DNA of 25,854 bases from Ophryocystis elektroscirrha (lineage: Eukaryota > Apicomplexa > Conoidasida > Neogregarinorida > Ophryocystidae). Numbering within the stretch: the stretch's first letter is position 1; each line of letters begins with the position of its first letter. Under the pieces are notes generated by a model. That model worked only from the letters and a program-made list of their open reading frames with translations. It was not told the origin of the DNA and searched no databases. Location of the stretch: assembly GCA_030141585.1 (NCBI GenBank), contig JAQIFP010000019.1, forward strand, positions 1-25,854, written 5' to 3'. The translations under genes were made by a program, and so were the position numbers. Shown piece after piece: positions 11,559 to 20,579 of this stretch.

Positions 11559-13316
11559 GTTTATTTTAATTGTATGATATATAGTTGCTATAAATACTAT
11601 TGTACACGAATATAGGTTGTATAAATATTAGTAATAATATATTAACTGAGGTTGTTATTTATGTTAATCAAATACGAGTAAACATAAAATTATTACTGAA
11701 TTAATTATGAGATTTGTTATAAATTTATTATAATTTTATTACGATATAAATTTACTTGTTTGCAATTAGGAAGAAATTTTATTAATAGCTGCACATATAA
11801 TTTAGCAATGTTGCAAGAAGGAGTTAAAAGGAGAACTTTTGGTCGAGTGAAACCTTGATCTCGGAATTCAAGTTCTCCTGTGGGATCAAGAGGTTTAGCA
11901 GTAGTAGGATTTTGAACATATTGTGCAATAGATTGATTATTGAGTTTAACGCATTGACGGCTTTTAAATAAATGTTCAGATATGTGCGCTGCTAATAGCG
12001 CCCTTATAGGAAAACTAGTTTTATAGTTTTGATCACTGCAGTAAACGTCCATATAACTTTTGAACGCTTTATATAATAAATTGCCTTCAAAAATTTTTTC
12101 ATATTGTATACTTTCTTCACATTTAAATAAATTTAAATCTTGAATATTATCGAAGTTTTTTACATTTATGTTCTTGTTTATATGATTGGTCAAATTACAA
12201 CTGAGAAAATAATTATCAATATAATTTAATGACTCCGCTCGACATTTAATTGTTACATCTTTAAAAAATTCAGTTTTTAGTACGGAATTAAATTCAGGCA
12301 AATTAGATATGCATTCAGGGTCAAAAGCATCTTTAAATACATTTGCTGAAGTATATAAAAATAATTTGTCGGAATTATTTTCCACTTCAACATCAACATC
12401 ACCATCAGAAGATTTCATATCATAATCAGGATTACTGGAATCGTAACTGCCGTCTAAATCTATTTCTCTGTTTGATAATTCAGCGTCTTCTTTTGCTTCA
12501 TTTGAGTGAATAAAATCGGCGTCCTGACTAAGTTCACTGAGACTGTTATTGTTTGAGTTACTGCATATTTCAGATACATCATCGACTTCTGATTCCTCAA
12601 GTACATCAGAGGAAGAAGAGTTATCAGATTTTTGAAAAGAGTTTATGTAAGCGAGTTCTTTTCTGTTAGGAGGTAATTGCTTAGAAATATCTGCTACTGC
12701 ATTTCTTCGTCTAAATTTCACATCTTTTTTTTTTTTTTTTTCTAAAAAAAAAGAGTTGTCTTTGATCGTTAATTGACACGAATATAATTTATAATTCTAT
12801 AAATTAAAGCATGTCAACAATATTGCCTTATTGATGCTTTAAATATTGTTTGAATAGCATAAACAATTGCAACTTATGGACTTTACGACAACAAAAAAAT
12901 TGATTGCACATAAAGCTAAACTTAAACAAAAAAAAATTATCTATACCAGCAATGCAATTTCTTTTTTTTTTTTATATACATATAATATCATACAGCGGAT
13001 ATAACATGTGAAAAGTTTATAGGCTTTATGTACTGTATATATTTAACAGAGCATACGAAATATAAACATAAATATATTTTAAATCGAATAAGTAGTGCTT
13101 ATCATACTAGTTATTCAAGAAAAAAAAAACTTTTTTATTTTTTCAATTTAAAGCCTATAGTCTATATGATAATATATACAATTCAAATAGTTAACTGTTG
13201 TAATAAGAATTTGCTATACAGTACTTTTTATTTTACATTATCTAACCTTTTAATTGTTTTTTTATGCCTAAGTTTTTTATATTTCTTTTGTCCTTTACGC
13301 GTCTTAGTGTAATCAT
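8955..13316 (-). CDS. UTP25: U3 snoRNP-associated protein Utp25 (DEF/digestive organ expansion factor family)
   Basis: Utp25 is a nucleolar SSU processome factor needed for early 18S rRNA cleavages; it is related to DEAD-box helicases but lacks a working ATPase site. Predicted exons: 13247-13316, 11756-12741, 10922-11179, 10470-10565, 10208-10436, 10116-10171, 9649-9749, 9261-9388, 8955-9229. All phases agree, giving about 732 residues; yeast and human proteins are about 720-760. The N-terminus is basic, then acidic and Ser-rich (SSSSDVLEESEVDD). The family core follows: RPKVLLLTPS at about 330, GNTNDHFRIGIKL, SDIIIASPIGL, LSSIEIIALDRADVFKMQNF in the DEAD-motif position, then TTERYLFYRSAKF and LFFGAPAFPHIYDH near the C-terminus. 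No GKT-type Walker A is visible, as usual for the family. The first exon is weaker: MITLRRVKDKRN joined through a GTTAGA donor. The acceptor at 12741 adds a short Lys run; one at 12723 is also in frame. Confidence 0.9.
9230..9260 (-). other. 31-base intron of UTP25
   Basis: GTAAAATTTA..TTCATAG. Its removal joins CAAACA G|GA AAC in frame and restores a conserved TGNSKLLITTERY block. One of the shortest supported introns in the window. Confidence 0.85.
10015..10062. repeat. (TA)n microsatellite
   Basis: Nearly pure TA run in the intron 9750-10115 of UTP25. Confidence 0.85.
10610..10880. repeat. TA-rich repeat block
   Basis: (TA)n interrupted by CATATATATACA, ACACATATG and similar variants, filling most of the intron 10566-10921 of UTP25. 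No coding signal. Confidence 0.8.
11240..11560. repeat. 120-bp tandem duplication in a TA-rich intron
   Basis: A unit starting TGTTATATACATATTCATAA and including ATTATACTATTAAAT and ACATATGG occurs at about 11301 and again at about 11421, an exact period of 120 with few differences. (TA)n runs flank both copies. It is inside the 576-base intron 11180-11755 of UTP25. Confidence 0.85.
12742..13246 (-). other. First intron of UTP25, no gene seen
   Basis: About 500 AT-rich bases between the proposed first exon and the main second exon. They hold several poly-A/poly-T tracts and no long TA array. The minus-strand 3' end has a T-rich tract before TTTTAG at 12742, a good acceptor. A plus-strand open frame of 94 codons at 13028-13312 is Tyr/Phe/Leu-rich, resembles nothing I know and partly overlaps the proposed first exon, so I do not call it. 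Confidence 0.5.
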
Positions 13317-13435
13317 AAAAAAAGTTCGTGATATACGGACCTAATACGCCTTTTATACTTATGTATCACTATGATTAGTTTCAAGAGTGTAAAACGTTAG
13401 ATATAACTTTTTTTTATTTTATAAAGAAGAAAAAA

Positions 13436-14026
13436 TTATACGATAGTAACTTCTACTTCTACTTTTGGGTTCAAGCAGATTTTAGTAAAGTCTCTAACTA
13501 CGACGCTAGGAGACACTAAATCGATAAGTCTTTTGTATATTCGGAGCTCATAACGGTCCCAGGTGTTTGTACCTTCTCCACATGGCGATTTACGGGTGGT
13601 AATTCTTAAAGTTCTAACAGGCATTCTTTTTGGGCCGAACACTGGTACTTCGATATCTTTAGCATACTTTACAAGTTCTTTTGACACTAGAAAAAATTAA
13701 ATAATTGACAACTGATATAAGAGAATATAAGTAAATATATGCAACTTTTATTTAAACTCGCAGTGCATATGTTATTTTGAAATTTGATCATTTTTGTAAT
13801 AAAATATAGTATTAGCACCCTTCTTACAATAAGGCAATATTAATAATGCATAACTCGAATTAAATAATAAAACAATAGATCAAGTTTGCAAAATCTAACC
13901 TTTTTCAATAGCTTTCAAATCTTGACCGGTGAGAGTGATTCTGATACGATGAATTTGAGGTGCTTCTTCTTCTTGAATCTCTTTAGTGCCAATATCTGTG
14001 GGAACTTGAGTTGCAACAGCTGACAT
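13436..14026 (-). CDS. RPS20: 40S ribosomal protein S20 (uS10 family)
   Basis: Cytosolic small-subunit ribosomal protein of the uS10 family, located in the 40S head. Two exons: 13900-14026 and 13436-13686, joined at a GTTAGA donor after GAA AAA G and a TTCTAG acceptor. The product is 125 residues (human S20 is 119). Family blocks are unmistakable: [18 protein letters not shown] in exon 1; [36 protein letters not shown] and a C-terminal VEVEVTIV in exon 2. Met at 14026 begins [11 protein letters not shown], a short variable tail expected for the family. UTP25 starts 119 bases downstream on the same strand. A TTTTTTTGACAG acceptor-like motif about 50 bases upstream of the ATG hints at a 5'-UTR intron, which is common for ribosomal protein genes but unproven here. 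Confidence 0.97.
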
Positions 14027-14705
14027 TTTTCTTTTTTAACCTGATACTCCTGTTTAGCTACAATTTTGGGAAACCTGTCAAAAAAAGTTATAATTTTGTA
14101 AACTGTAAAATATATATGCAACAACTTAATATTTCCTAGAATAAAATGAATATATGTTTAATTGAGAGGTTTTAAACTTTTTTACATTTTTATTTTTATT
14201 ATACGTCATAAATGTGACTTGCGACTATATAACCATATGGAATAGTTTTAAGTATTCTACAAATCAATTTAGATACATTCAGCATTTTTTTCATATCATT
14301 GTAATGATATATTAAAATAAGAATGTCTATTTGTAGTTTTATATTCGGTATAATTCAAATTATATATTATTAATATACTCATATTTATTCTTCTTGAGAA
14401 ATAATATAAATCTATATATATATGTATATATATGTAACATATATAGCTATTTACATATATTTGTCGTATATAAAAAAAAAGTATGTATATAAAAAACGAA
14501 TGTTATGTGAAATATAACATAAGTATTTACCAAACTCATTTCCATAATCTGTATTACTCTAATAAATATAAAAGGATATAATTAAATTTTTTTTTTTTAG
14601 TGGCATTTTGTAATTATATATATAAAACTAGTTAATATCAAATAAACTTATATTTGAGACATACATTTAATATTTCTAATACTAAAGTTCTAATTATGGA
14701 AAGTT

Positions 14706-14746
<41 letters not shown>

Positions 14747-15226
14747 CAGTATATTTACATTTAGTGTAGGCGTTTATATATTATCAAAGTTTTATATACG
14801 TATTTGTATATATAAATGACTATTATATAATATGCACACGCTTCCGTAATATATACATGCATTATGTAAAGGTTATATAATATAAAGGTATTACGTAATT
14901 TTAATATATGAAATTGTTGGGTAGGAAATGTAACGATAATGTATAGGTTAGTGTAACAGATATATATACAGTATTTATCAATTCCCTGTAGATAGATACA
15001 CACATGCATTTGCTATAATAATTAGGTATGCGTAAAGTACATAAAATACTGTATTCAATTGAATAGTTATTTGTTTACTTTACTTTGCATACAAATTCGA
15101 ATAGTTACCGTTTATTTGAAAAAAAAAAGTTACAATGTTAGATGTACTGTACGGTTGTATAAAGATTGGAAAGTCATAGTATTAATAAACCAATAAAAAA
15201 AAACAAAAATTAAATATAGAGTAACA
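14027..15226. other. 1.2-kb spacer between RPS20 and the V-ATPase c gene
   Basis: No gene is supported in this stretch. It contains the RPS20 promoter and probably a 5'-UTR exon or intron, the 3' region of the V-ATPase gene, TA microsatellites at about 14412-14465 and 14710-14750, and an 82-codon minus-strand open frame (14761-15009) of Tyr/Ile/His-rich sequence with no recognisable motif. A possible small sense exon around 14530-14553 (acceptor-like ATACAG, then ATGGAAATGAG, then GTAAAT) could be a spliced leader exon of RPS20; this is speculative. Confidence 0.6.
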
Positions 15227-15722
15227 TTAAATATATGGTGTACAAAGGTTTTTAACTTCACTGGAATAAATGTAGATTCCAATAATCAAACCTATTAAAA
15301 ATTAAGTTTTAGTCTTGTAATTACCGTATAAAGCCAAAGCTTCAGCGAAAATTAACATAAGAAGCATTCCTACATACAAACGTGGCTGTTGAGCATTAGC
15401 TCTAACTCCAGCATCCCCAACTATACCAATACATAACCCCGATGCCAAACAAGATAAACCCAACGATACTCCAGCGGCTAAATGCGAAAATCCCTGGTAA
15501 TACGAGTACGTTGTTGAACTGCTCTTAACTGCACCAAAGAATAAAAATTAATTTAAAAGCAATTAGAAATTAATTTCTAATAATAACTTTGAGCGTGGAA
15601 CTGTGAGCAATTAAGAGATATTATTTATATTACATTATCATTAAATTGATTCTATTTCTATAATTGTAATATTTGTATATTCATAAGTCATTATGTGTAT
15701 GCAGATATCAATAAAATACCGC

Positions 15723-15774
<52 letters not shown>

Positions 15775-16064
15775 TAAAGAGTTTTTTTGGATTAAAATGC
15801 GCAATATAAGCATTTTAAACATAATTCCTAAACCTTACTGCTTTGTATTAATAAAAAAGATAGAATCAGTCCGTAAATACCAAGAATACCAGCAAGAATA
15901 ACTGGAATAATAGATTTCATTATTAAATCCGGTCGCATTACACCAACCGAGCATATTCCAACAGCAGATTTTGCTGTACCGTACGCGCCTCCCAAATTAG
16001 AAAACACGACGGCAAATACAATGCCCATAAACCCAAAAAACGCGGCATTCGGTTCACAGTTCAT
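15227..16064 (-). CDS. V-type proton ATPase 16-kDa proteolipid subunit c
   Basis: The proton-carrying rotor subunit of the membrane Vo sector; it acidifies vacuolar and secretory compartments. Exons 15839-16064, 15325-15528 and 15227-15291 join with consistent phase to give 164 residues, typical for the family (about 155-165). Four membrane helices are visible. Helix 1 begins at [15 protein letters not shown], followed by [13 protein letters not shown] and the loop [20 protein letters not shown]. The second half repeats the fold ([21 protein letters not shown]), then [18 protein letters not shown]. The essential carboxylate is Glu138 in [15 protein letters not shown] of helix 4. The second intron (15292-15324) is only 33 bases; the first (310 bases) contains a (TA)n run. 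The ISP-like gene stops 227 bases upstream on the same strand. Confidence 0.97.
15722..15776. repeat. (TA)n microsatellite
   Basis: About 50 bases of uninterrupted TA in the first intron of the V-ATPase c gene. Confidence 0.9.
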
Positions 16065-16291
16065 GTTGTTTTTTTTTTTTTAGTCACACAGGTGTTAGTT
16101 ACGGAAAAAGACATTAAACTATGTGTTAGTAATTGTGAATTCAAATAATTATTTTTTTCCCAAAAGTTTCAAATATTTTATATATTTTTAATTTCGTTAA
16201 TAGAAAATGACAGAGACGATAAAAAAATAAAAAAATGTTAACAGTTTATTAACTTATTTAGAACATAAAAAAATAATTGAAAAGGAAAACT

Positions 16292-16723
16292 TTACTTACG
16301 TTTTAATTCAGATTGTGCAATAAGATTCCCAACAATTTGTATGAAAGCTTCTTTCTCTTGTAAAGATGAAAAACGGAAGCCAATGCAGGACTGAGTTTTG
16401 AGTAAAAGTGCACAGCACAGATCGTCTTCAGCTAAATTAATGTGGCAATCTATTCTTTTGAGATCTTCTTGTGTATACATAACACGGCGTATGGAGCTTA
16501 GCTGAACTTGTCTTTTATCTTTTCCACGGGATAAAATAAATTTTGTACTTTTAGGGTCGTATCTTAGCTTACATACAACATTTGCTCGTGTTACTAATAT
16601 AGCGGATAAAACATATCCACTTAGCAATTTATCATAATAGTTTTGCAATATAGACGAATTCGATATATTATCAAGATTTAACTCAGTGGAATTCGATACA
16701 CTACCAACACAACATGCTCCCAT
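16292..16723 (-). CDS. ISP-like inner membrane complex protein (PH-like fold)
   Basis: Single exon, 143 residues from Met at 16723. I chose this Met, not the upstream in-frame one, because it yields MGACCVGS: Gly2 followed by Cys4 and Cys5, the N-myristoylation plus palmitoylation arrangement that anchors ISP proteins to the apicomplexan inner membrane complex. The body (KLLSGYVLSAILVT, CKLRYDPKSTKFILSR, VQLSSIRRVMYTQED, GFRFSSLQEKEAFIQIVGNL) has the strand pattern and C-terminal helix of a small PH-like domain, and the length fits ISP1/ISP3 proteins. In that family the PH fold does not appear to bind phosphoinositides and acts in sub-compartment placement. The C-terminus is slightly uncertain: the final CGTAAGTAA could be Arg-Lys-stop or a GTAAGT donor leading to a short last exon. 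The assignment rests on motif and fold pattern. Confidence 0.75.
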   Translation of the reverse strand: MGACCVGSVSNSTELNLDNISNSSILQNYYDKLLSGYVLSAILVTRANVVCKLRYDPKSTKFILSRGKDKRQVQLSSIRRVMYTQEDLKRIDCHINLAEDDLCCALLLKTQSCIGFRFSSLQEKEAFIQIVGNLIAQSELKRK

Positions 16724-17078
16724 TACATACCTAAATACAGATTTTTTTTTGTACACACGTATCAGTTTTTATATTGCAAGAAATATTTGTTGTAAATAAA
16801 TTGTTGTATATTTATAATTATTTTTTCACATTTTTTTCGAGTTTATAAATAAAATATTTGAAAATTACATTTTTCTTAAATTCAATTATTAGTTTTTCCT
16901 ATTGTGCATATTATACAGTTACATATTACTAACTATATACTTTTTTTTTTCTGTTCATCAAAAAATCACACAAAATGTATGAAATGAAAATTAATCTTAC
17001 ATTTACTACTATTAAAATAATTTAAATTTGAATTTGTTTCGCAGGAAGGTTTGTATAGAGATTTTAAATTGAAACAAG
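16724..17078. other. Spacer between METTL14 and the ISP-like gene
   Basis: 355 AT-rich bases with homopolymer runs but no TA array and no coding signal. It should hold the METTL14 3' UTR and the ISP-like gene promoter. I see no specific regulatory motif that I would defend. Confidence 0.5.
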
Positions 17079-19673
17079 TTACATTTGTTGCATATTACTT
17101 TGAACGATATTCCTTACAGGTGATTTAGGTCTTAACTGCTCGATTTCTGATAATAAATAGAAGTATATTTTTTTGTATAGTAAATATAATTGTGTGACGT
17201 CTATATATGCGTCCCTGGCATGTAGTGCATAAGTTCTTATTATTAAATTATATTAAATATGATGGAGCTTTAGATAAGCAGTATACTTAACTTTAATAAT
17301 AATATAATTTTTACGTATATATGATGTAGATATTTGTATAATATACATGCACTTTGTTGGTTTCAATATGTACCTAGACATGATTAAATATGATACATAT
17401 AAGTATATAACTCATAATTATATTTATAAAACTACTCTAAATGTATATATAAACCTTAATGCAATAATTATCATTCATGCATATTACTAAATATATTCAA
17501 TAAATCGCTAATAAGTATAATTGAGATATATAATTTGTGTGGGTCTGGATATTAAAGTTTGCGTATTTATATTTAAATAAGTATATTCATATATATATTT
17601 ATAAGTGTATTTATAATATACTAATAAATATATAATTACTAATATATAATTGTTATTGATGACTTTACTTGCGTTTGTTCCAATGTATCTTCCGCATTGC
17701 CCATCCTGAGAATTATCATCATTAAACCATGATAAATATTTTTGAGGATTATAATAAGATACAGAAATTTCTGAGCCAATTGTAAGCCACCCAGGTCTAA
17801 TGTTGCGATCTAATCCAAATAACTCAATTTTTTTTCTTCCTAGGCAAAAACGCTCAATAATTTCATGTAATTCCACTGGTTTTTGGGTAGAGGCTGAAGG
17901 TTTTCCTTGAGCGTCTACCGGTTCTTCTGATATTATTACATCTGTGTCAATATTCGAATGAACAAAATAAGTATCGACTGAACGCTTTACAGCTCCTTTA
18001 ACTCCCATCAAGCAATGCTCAGTTGTTCTCTAAATAAAAATTAGATAATTACGGCTACACTTTAATTATAAAACTTATTTTATAATTTTGGAAAATGGCA
18101 TTGTAATGATATACTTAATATATATATATATAGTTATATATATTTAACTATATATAGTTATATATATAGTTATATATATAGTTATATATATAGTTATATA
18201 AATAGTTATATATATAGTTATATATATAATCATATATATGGTTATAAATGTAGTTATATCTATAGTTATATATATAGTTATTTATACAGTTATATATATA
18301 ATTATATATATGGTTATATATATAGTTATAAGTATAATTATATATATAGTTATATTTATATATATATATATATAGTTACATATATATAGTTATATATATA
18401 GTTTTATATATATAGTTATATATATAGTTTTATATATATAGTTATATATATATAGTTATATATAAATAGTTATATATATAGTTATAGATATATAGTTATA
18501 TATACTGATATATTTAAAAATATATATATAGTGATATATTTATATATATTTAATATATATTAATAAATATAAATCAACATATTGATGTCGCAAGAATTAA
18601 ATATAACTTGAATATTTATATTTATGTGAACGAGAAATATGCACAATATTAATTACCTGAAATAAACCATCCATCATGTCTACACGGTGAATTCCTTGTT
18701 TGGAAGAAATGTTGTTCATTTTGCACCAGCATATGTGCTCGCAGCGTCTAAAACCCCAAGCTTGCAATAAAGCGCGTCCTTCATCCAAATGAGAAGTCCC
18801 ACACCAAAGGAAACAAAATGAAGGGACTTCAGAAATCCGATCAATTTTCAAATATCTGAGCATTTCGTCAAAGTTCCATGGCGTTAAATCTTCCGTAATA
18901 ACTGCGTTCAGCGAAATAGCACGTTCATAATATTCTTTCCAAGGAGGGTCAATCAAAATGACGTCAAATTTGGTTTCCTTTAGAAATATTTAAATTAATT
19001 TTATTTACTTACTAGAGAAGCCCAATCAAAAGTTTTGAGGTCGTGTTTTATGTGAACTGGTGGATGCGCTCTGCGCTGAAATAATTCGTCCTTGAGTCTT
19101 ATCAGTTTAGCCAATTTTGGGTACTCTAAGAACCTAGCTGACGCTTCGTGGTCTCTAATAAAATTTTGGGGTCTCTCCCCAGTATCCACAAAATGCTGAT
19201 TATAATCGTTTTTTACTACTTTGATACTTGGCAGCTCTGTTAATACATCTATCATAATAATACAATAATTATGTAATGAGGCTTTTATTATATTATCAAA
19301 TATATATATATATATATATTCGATATTATTTAATATTATTATATTATATATATATTTCTATATATGTATATAGGCTTTTATCATATTATCAAATATATAT
19401 ATATAATTATTCAATAATATTATATTATATATATATATATATAGTAATATATATAGGCTTTTATTATATTATCAAATATAAATATGTATATATATAGTTA
19501 TTATTGAATTATTATTATACATAAAGATTAATAGTTGTACAGTGCATCTTTATCTTTATTTAAGGAAAGTTACCTTTGTTTGTAGAAGCTTTATCTGAAG
19601 GAGGAGGTGGAGGAGAAACAAGAGATTGATGAGCATTTTGATGAAAATATGAATAATCGTCTGAGGCGTGCAT
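17079..19673 (-). CDS. METTL14: METTL14-type subunit of the N6-adenosine mRNA methyltransferase (MT-A70 family)
   Basis: Partner of METTL3 in the nuclear complex that writes m6A on mRNA. Exons 19574-19673, 19013-19248, 18657-18977, 17669-18029 and 17079-17146 join in phase to 361 residues; human METTL14 is longer because of disordered tails. Conserved blocks in order: [18 protein letters not shown] and [25 protein letters not shown] at about 116-125; [20 protein letters not shown] and [27 protein letters not shown], then a Val-His-Ser-Asn-Ile block and [23 protein letters not shown] and [10 protein letters not shown]; and the tail [10 protein letters not shown]. HCLMGxKGxVKRS and RPGWLT mark the METTL14 rather than the METTL3 branch. 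Animal METTL14 has EPPL where this protein has DPPW, the motif of catalytic METTL3. Met at 19673 opens [13 protein letters not shown], with a Pro-rich stretch before the core. The third intron carries a minisatellite. Confidence 0.95.
18112..18570. repeat. TATATAGTTATA minisatellite in METTL14 intron
   Basis: Several dozen tandem copies of a ~10-14-base unit built on ATATATAGTT, with variants such as ATAATTA, ATGGTTA and ACAGTTA. They fill most of the 627-base intron 18030-18656. Imperfect copies suggest slippage followed by point mutation. Confidence 0.9.
19276..19500. repeat. Three-copy ~85-93-bp repeat in METTL14 intron 1
   Basis: AGGCTTTTATTATATTATCA begins at 19279, with near-identical starts at 19372 and 19455 (periods 93 and 83). 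Each copy is followed by TA runs and an ATATTATATTATATATA segment. It lies inside intron 19249-19573. Confidence 0.85.
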
Positions 19674-19930
19674 AAAAAAAATAAATTTCAGTTACTATTA
19701 TATGATAGGATCGATTCTTCTGGATACGAAGAGTATTTTGTATTATGAGACTTTTCGTTATTGTTATATAATGGAAACATTGTAATATTATATTCAAGTG
19801 CTTAGAAAAGCACAAATAACAGTATTGTTGTAAATAACTAGAAAAATTCTATATTTTAACTTTTTTTTACATTTAATTATAAATCAGTCGAGTTAGCGTT
19901 ATTTAGAAAAATGTTTTTATATTAATTATA
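19674..19930. promoter_or_regulatory. Divergent intergenic region, probable bidirectional promoter
   Basis: 257 bases between the start codons of METTL14 (minus) and the TFIIIC subunit (plus), the only divergent pair in the window. Two nearby promoters must fit here. It has more mixed composition than the surrounding repeats and no TA array, with a T-rich tract just upstream of the plus-strand gene. I do not claim any defined factor site. Confidence 0.55.
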
Positions 19931-20280
19931 ATGAGTGATAGTGATACGGAAGAGGAGTTTGTTGTAATGGAATTCCCTGAATTAGCTAACACAGATTTTT
20001 TTAAAAAATTACAAAAAGAAAAAGAAGTTGTCTATAAAATTTCAGTATGGTTTAGCAAAATATTATAGGTTTATATTAGAATATCGAGGAAGATAATATA
20101 GAGTGTGTTATAAACGATAAATACAAATTTTACGGAACCCCGAATGAAACGTTTGGCACAAATTTATTCTTTGAATTAAATTATGCTGATCAAAGTGTAA
20201 AGTGTCTAGGCCATTCTACGAAGCTACAAAATTTTGAGTCAGCTGCTACACTTAAAGAAAGAGAAACTCCAAACAGCTAA
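19931..20280 (+). CDS. TFIIIC small subunit, triple-barrel domain (GTF3C6/Tfc7-like)
   Basis: The only supported plus-strand gene. Exons 19931-20044 and 20080-20280 flank a 35-base intron (GTATGG..ATATTAG) and give 104 residues ending at TAA 20278-20280. The nearer TTATAG acceptor leads to an in-frame stop, so the later AG is chosen. The protein starts MSDSDTEEEFVVMEFPELA and continues with NIEEDNIECVINDKYKFYG, TPNETFGTNLFFEL and VKCLGHSTKLQNF. This matches the TFIIIC triple-barrel pattern: an acidic N-terminus with a V-V-x-E-hydrophobic strand, a Y-x-G turn, G-T-x-L-x-F-E, and a final Gly/Thr-Lys strand. In yeast and human, this subunit pairs with another in the A-box-binding half of TFIIIC on Pol III genes. 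The match is by motif order, so moderate confidence. Its stop codon overlaps the end of the convergent secreted-protein gene. Confidence 0.7.
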
Positions 20281-20531
20281 TACCAATCGTTTCTTTGACC
20301 AAAGGTGTGGCCTATAAGATCTGCCGTAAGTGGATTTGCAGCCATAATTGAGTTCCGAACCTGTACGAAATACACAATTATAATAAATTATACTTTGTGT
20401 CACAGAATAAAAGTGTTTGCTACTATTTTTGTAATACGTATATTATAAAATTTATATGTTAAGCTTAAATATGAATAGTTATATTCAATAAGATTTACTT
20501 ATAGAGGTATATTAACATATCAAACTATGTG

Positions 20532-20579
<48 letters not shown>

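Noticed and set aside
13028..13312. 94-codon plus-strand open frame with hydrophobic stretches
   Set aside because: Its bias is explained by AT content, it has no recognisable motif and it overlaps the proposed UTP25 first exon and intron on the other strand.
13687..13899. snoRNA inside the RPS20 intron
   Set aside because: Ribosomal-protein introns often host snoRNAs, but I find no convincing C/D box pair or H/ACA hinge and tail.
13915..14124. 69-codon Lys/Leu-rich minus-strand open frame
   Set aside because: It is a frame-shifted shadow of RPS20 exon 1 and its 5' UTR.
14761..15009. 82-codon minus-strand open frame between RPS20 and V-ATPase c
   Set aside because: Tyr/Ile-rich low-complexity translation of TA-rich DNA, with no motif or splice context supporting a gene.
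17147..17668. METTL14 ending at a stop inside the intron at 17508
   Set aside because: The extension is Tyr/Ile/Asn-rich repeat translation, whereas splicing to 17146 recovers the conserved [10 protein letters not shown] tail in phase.
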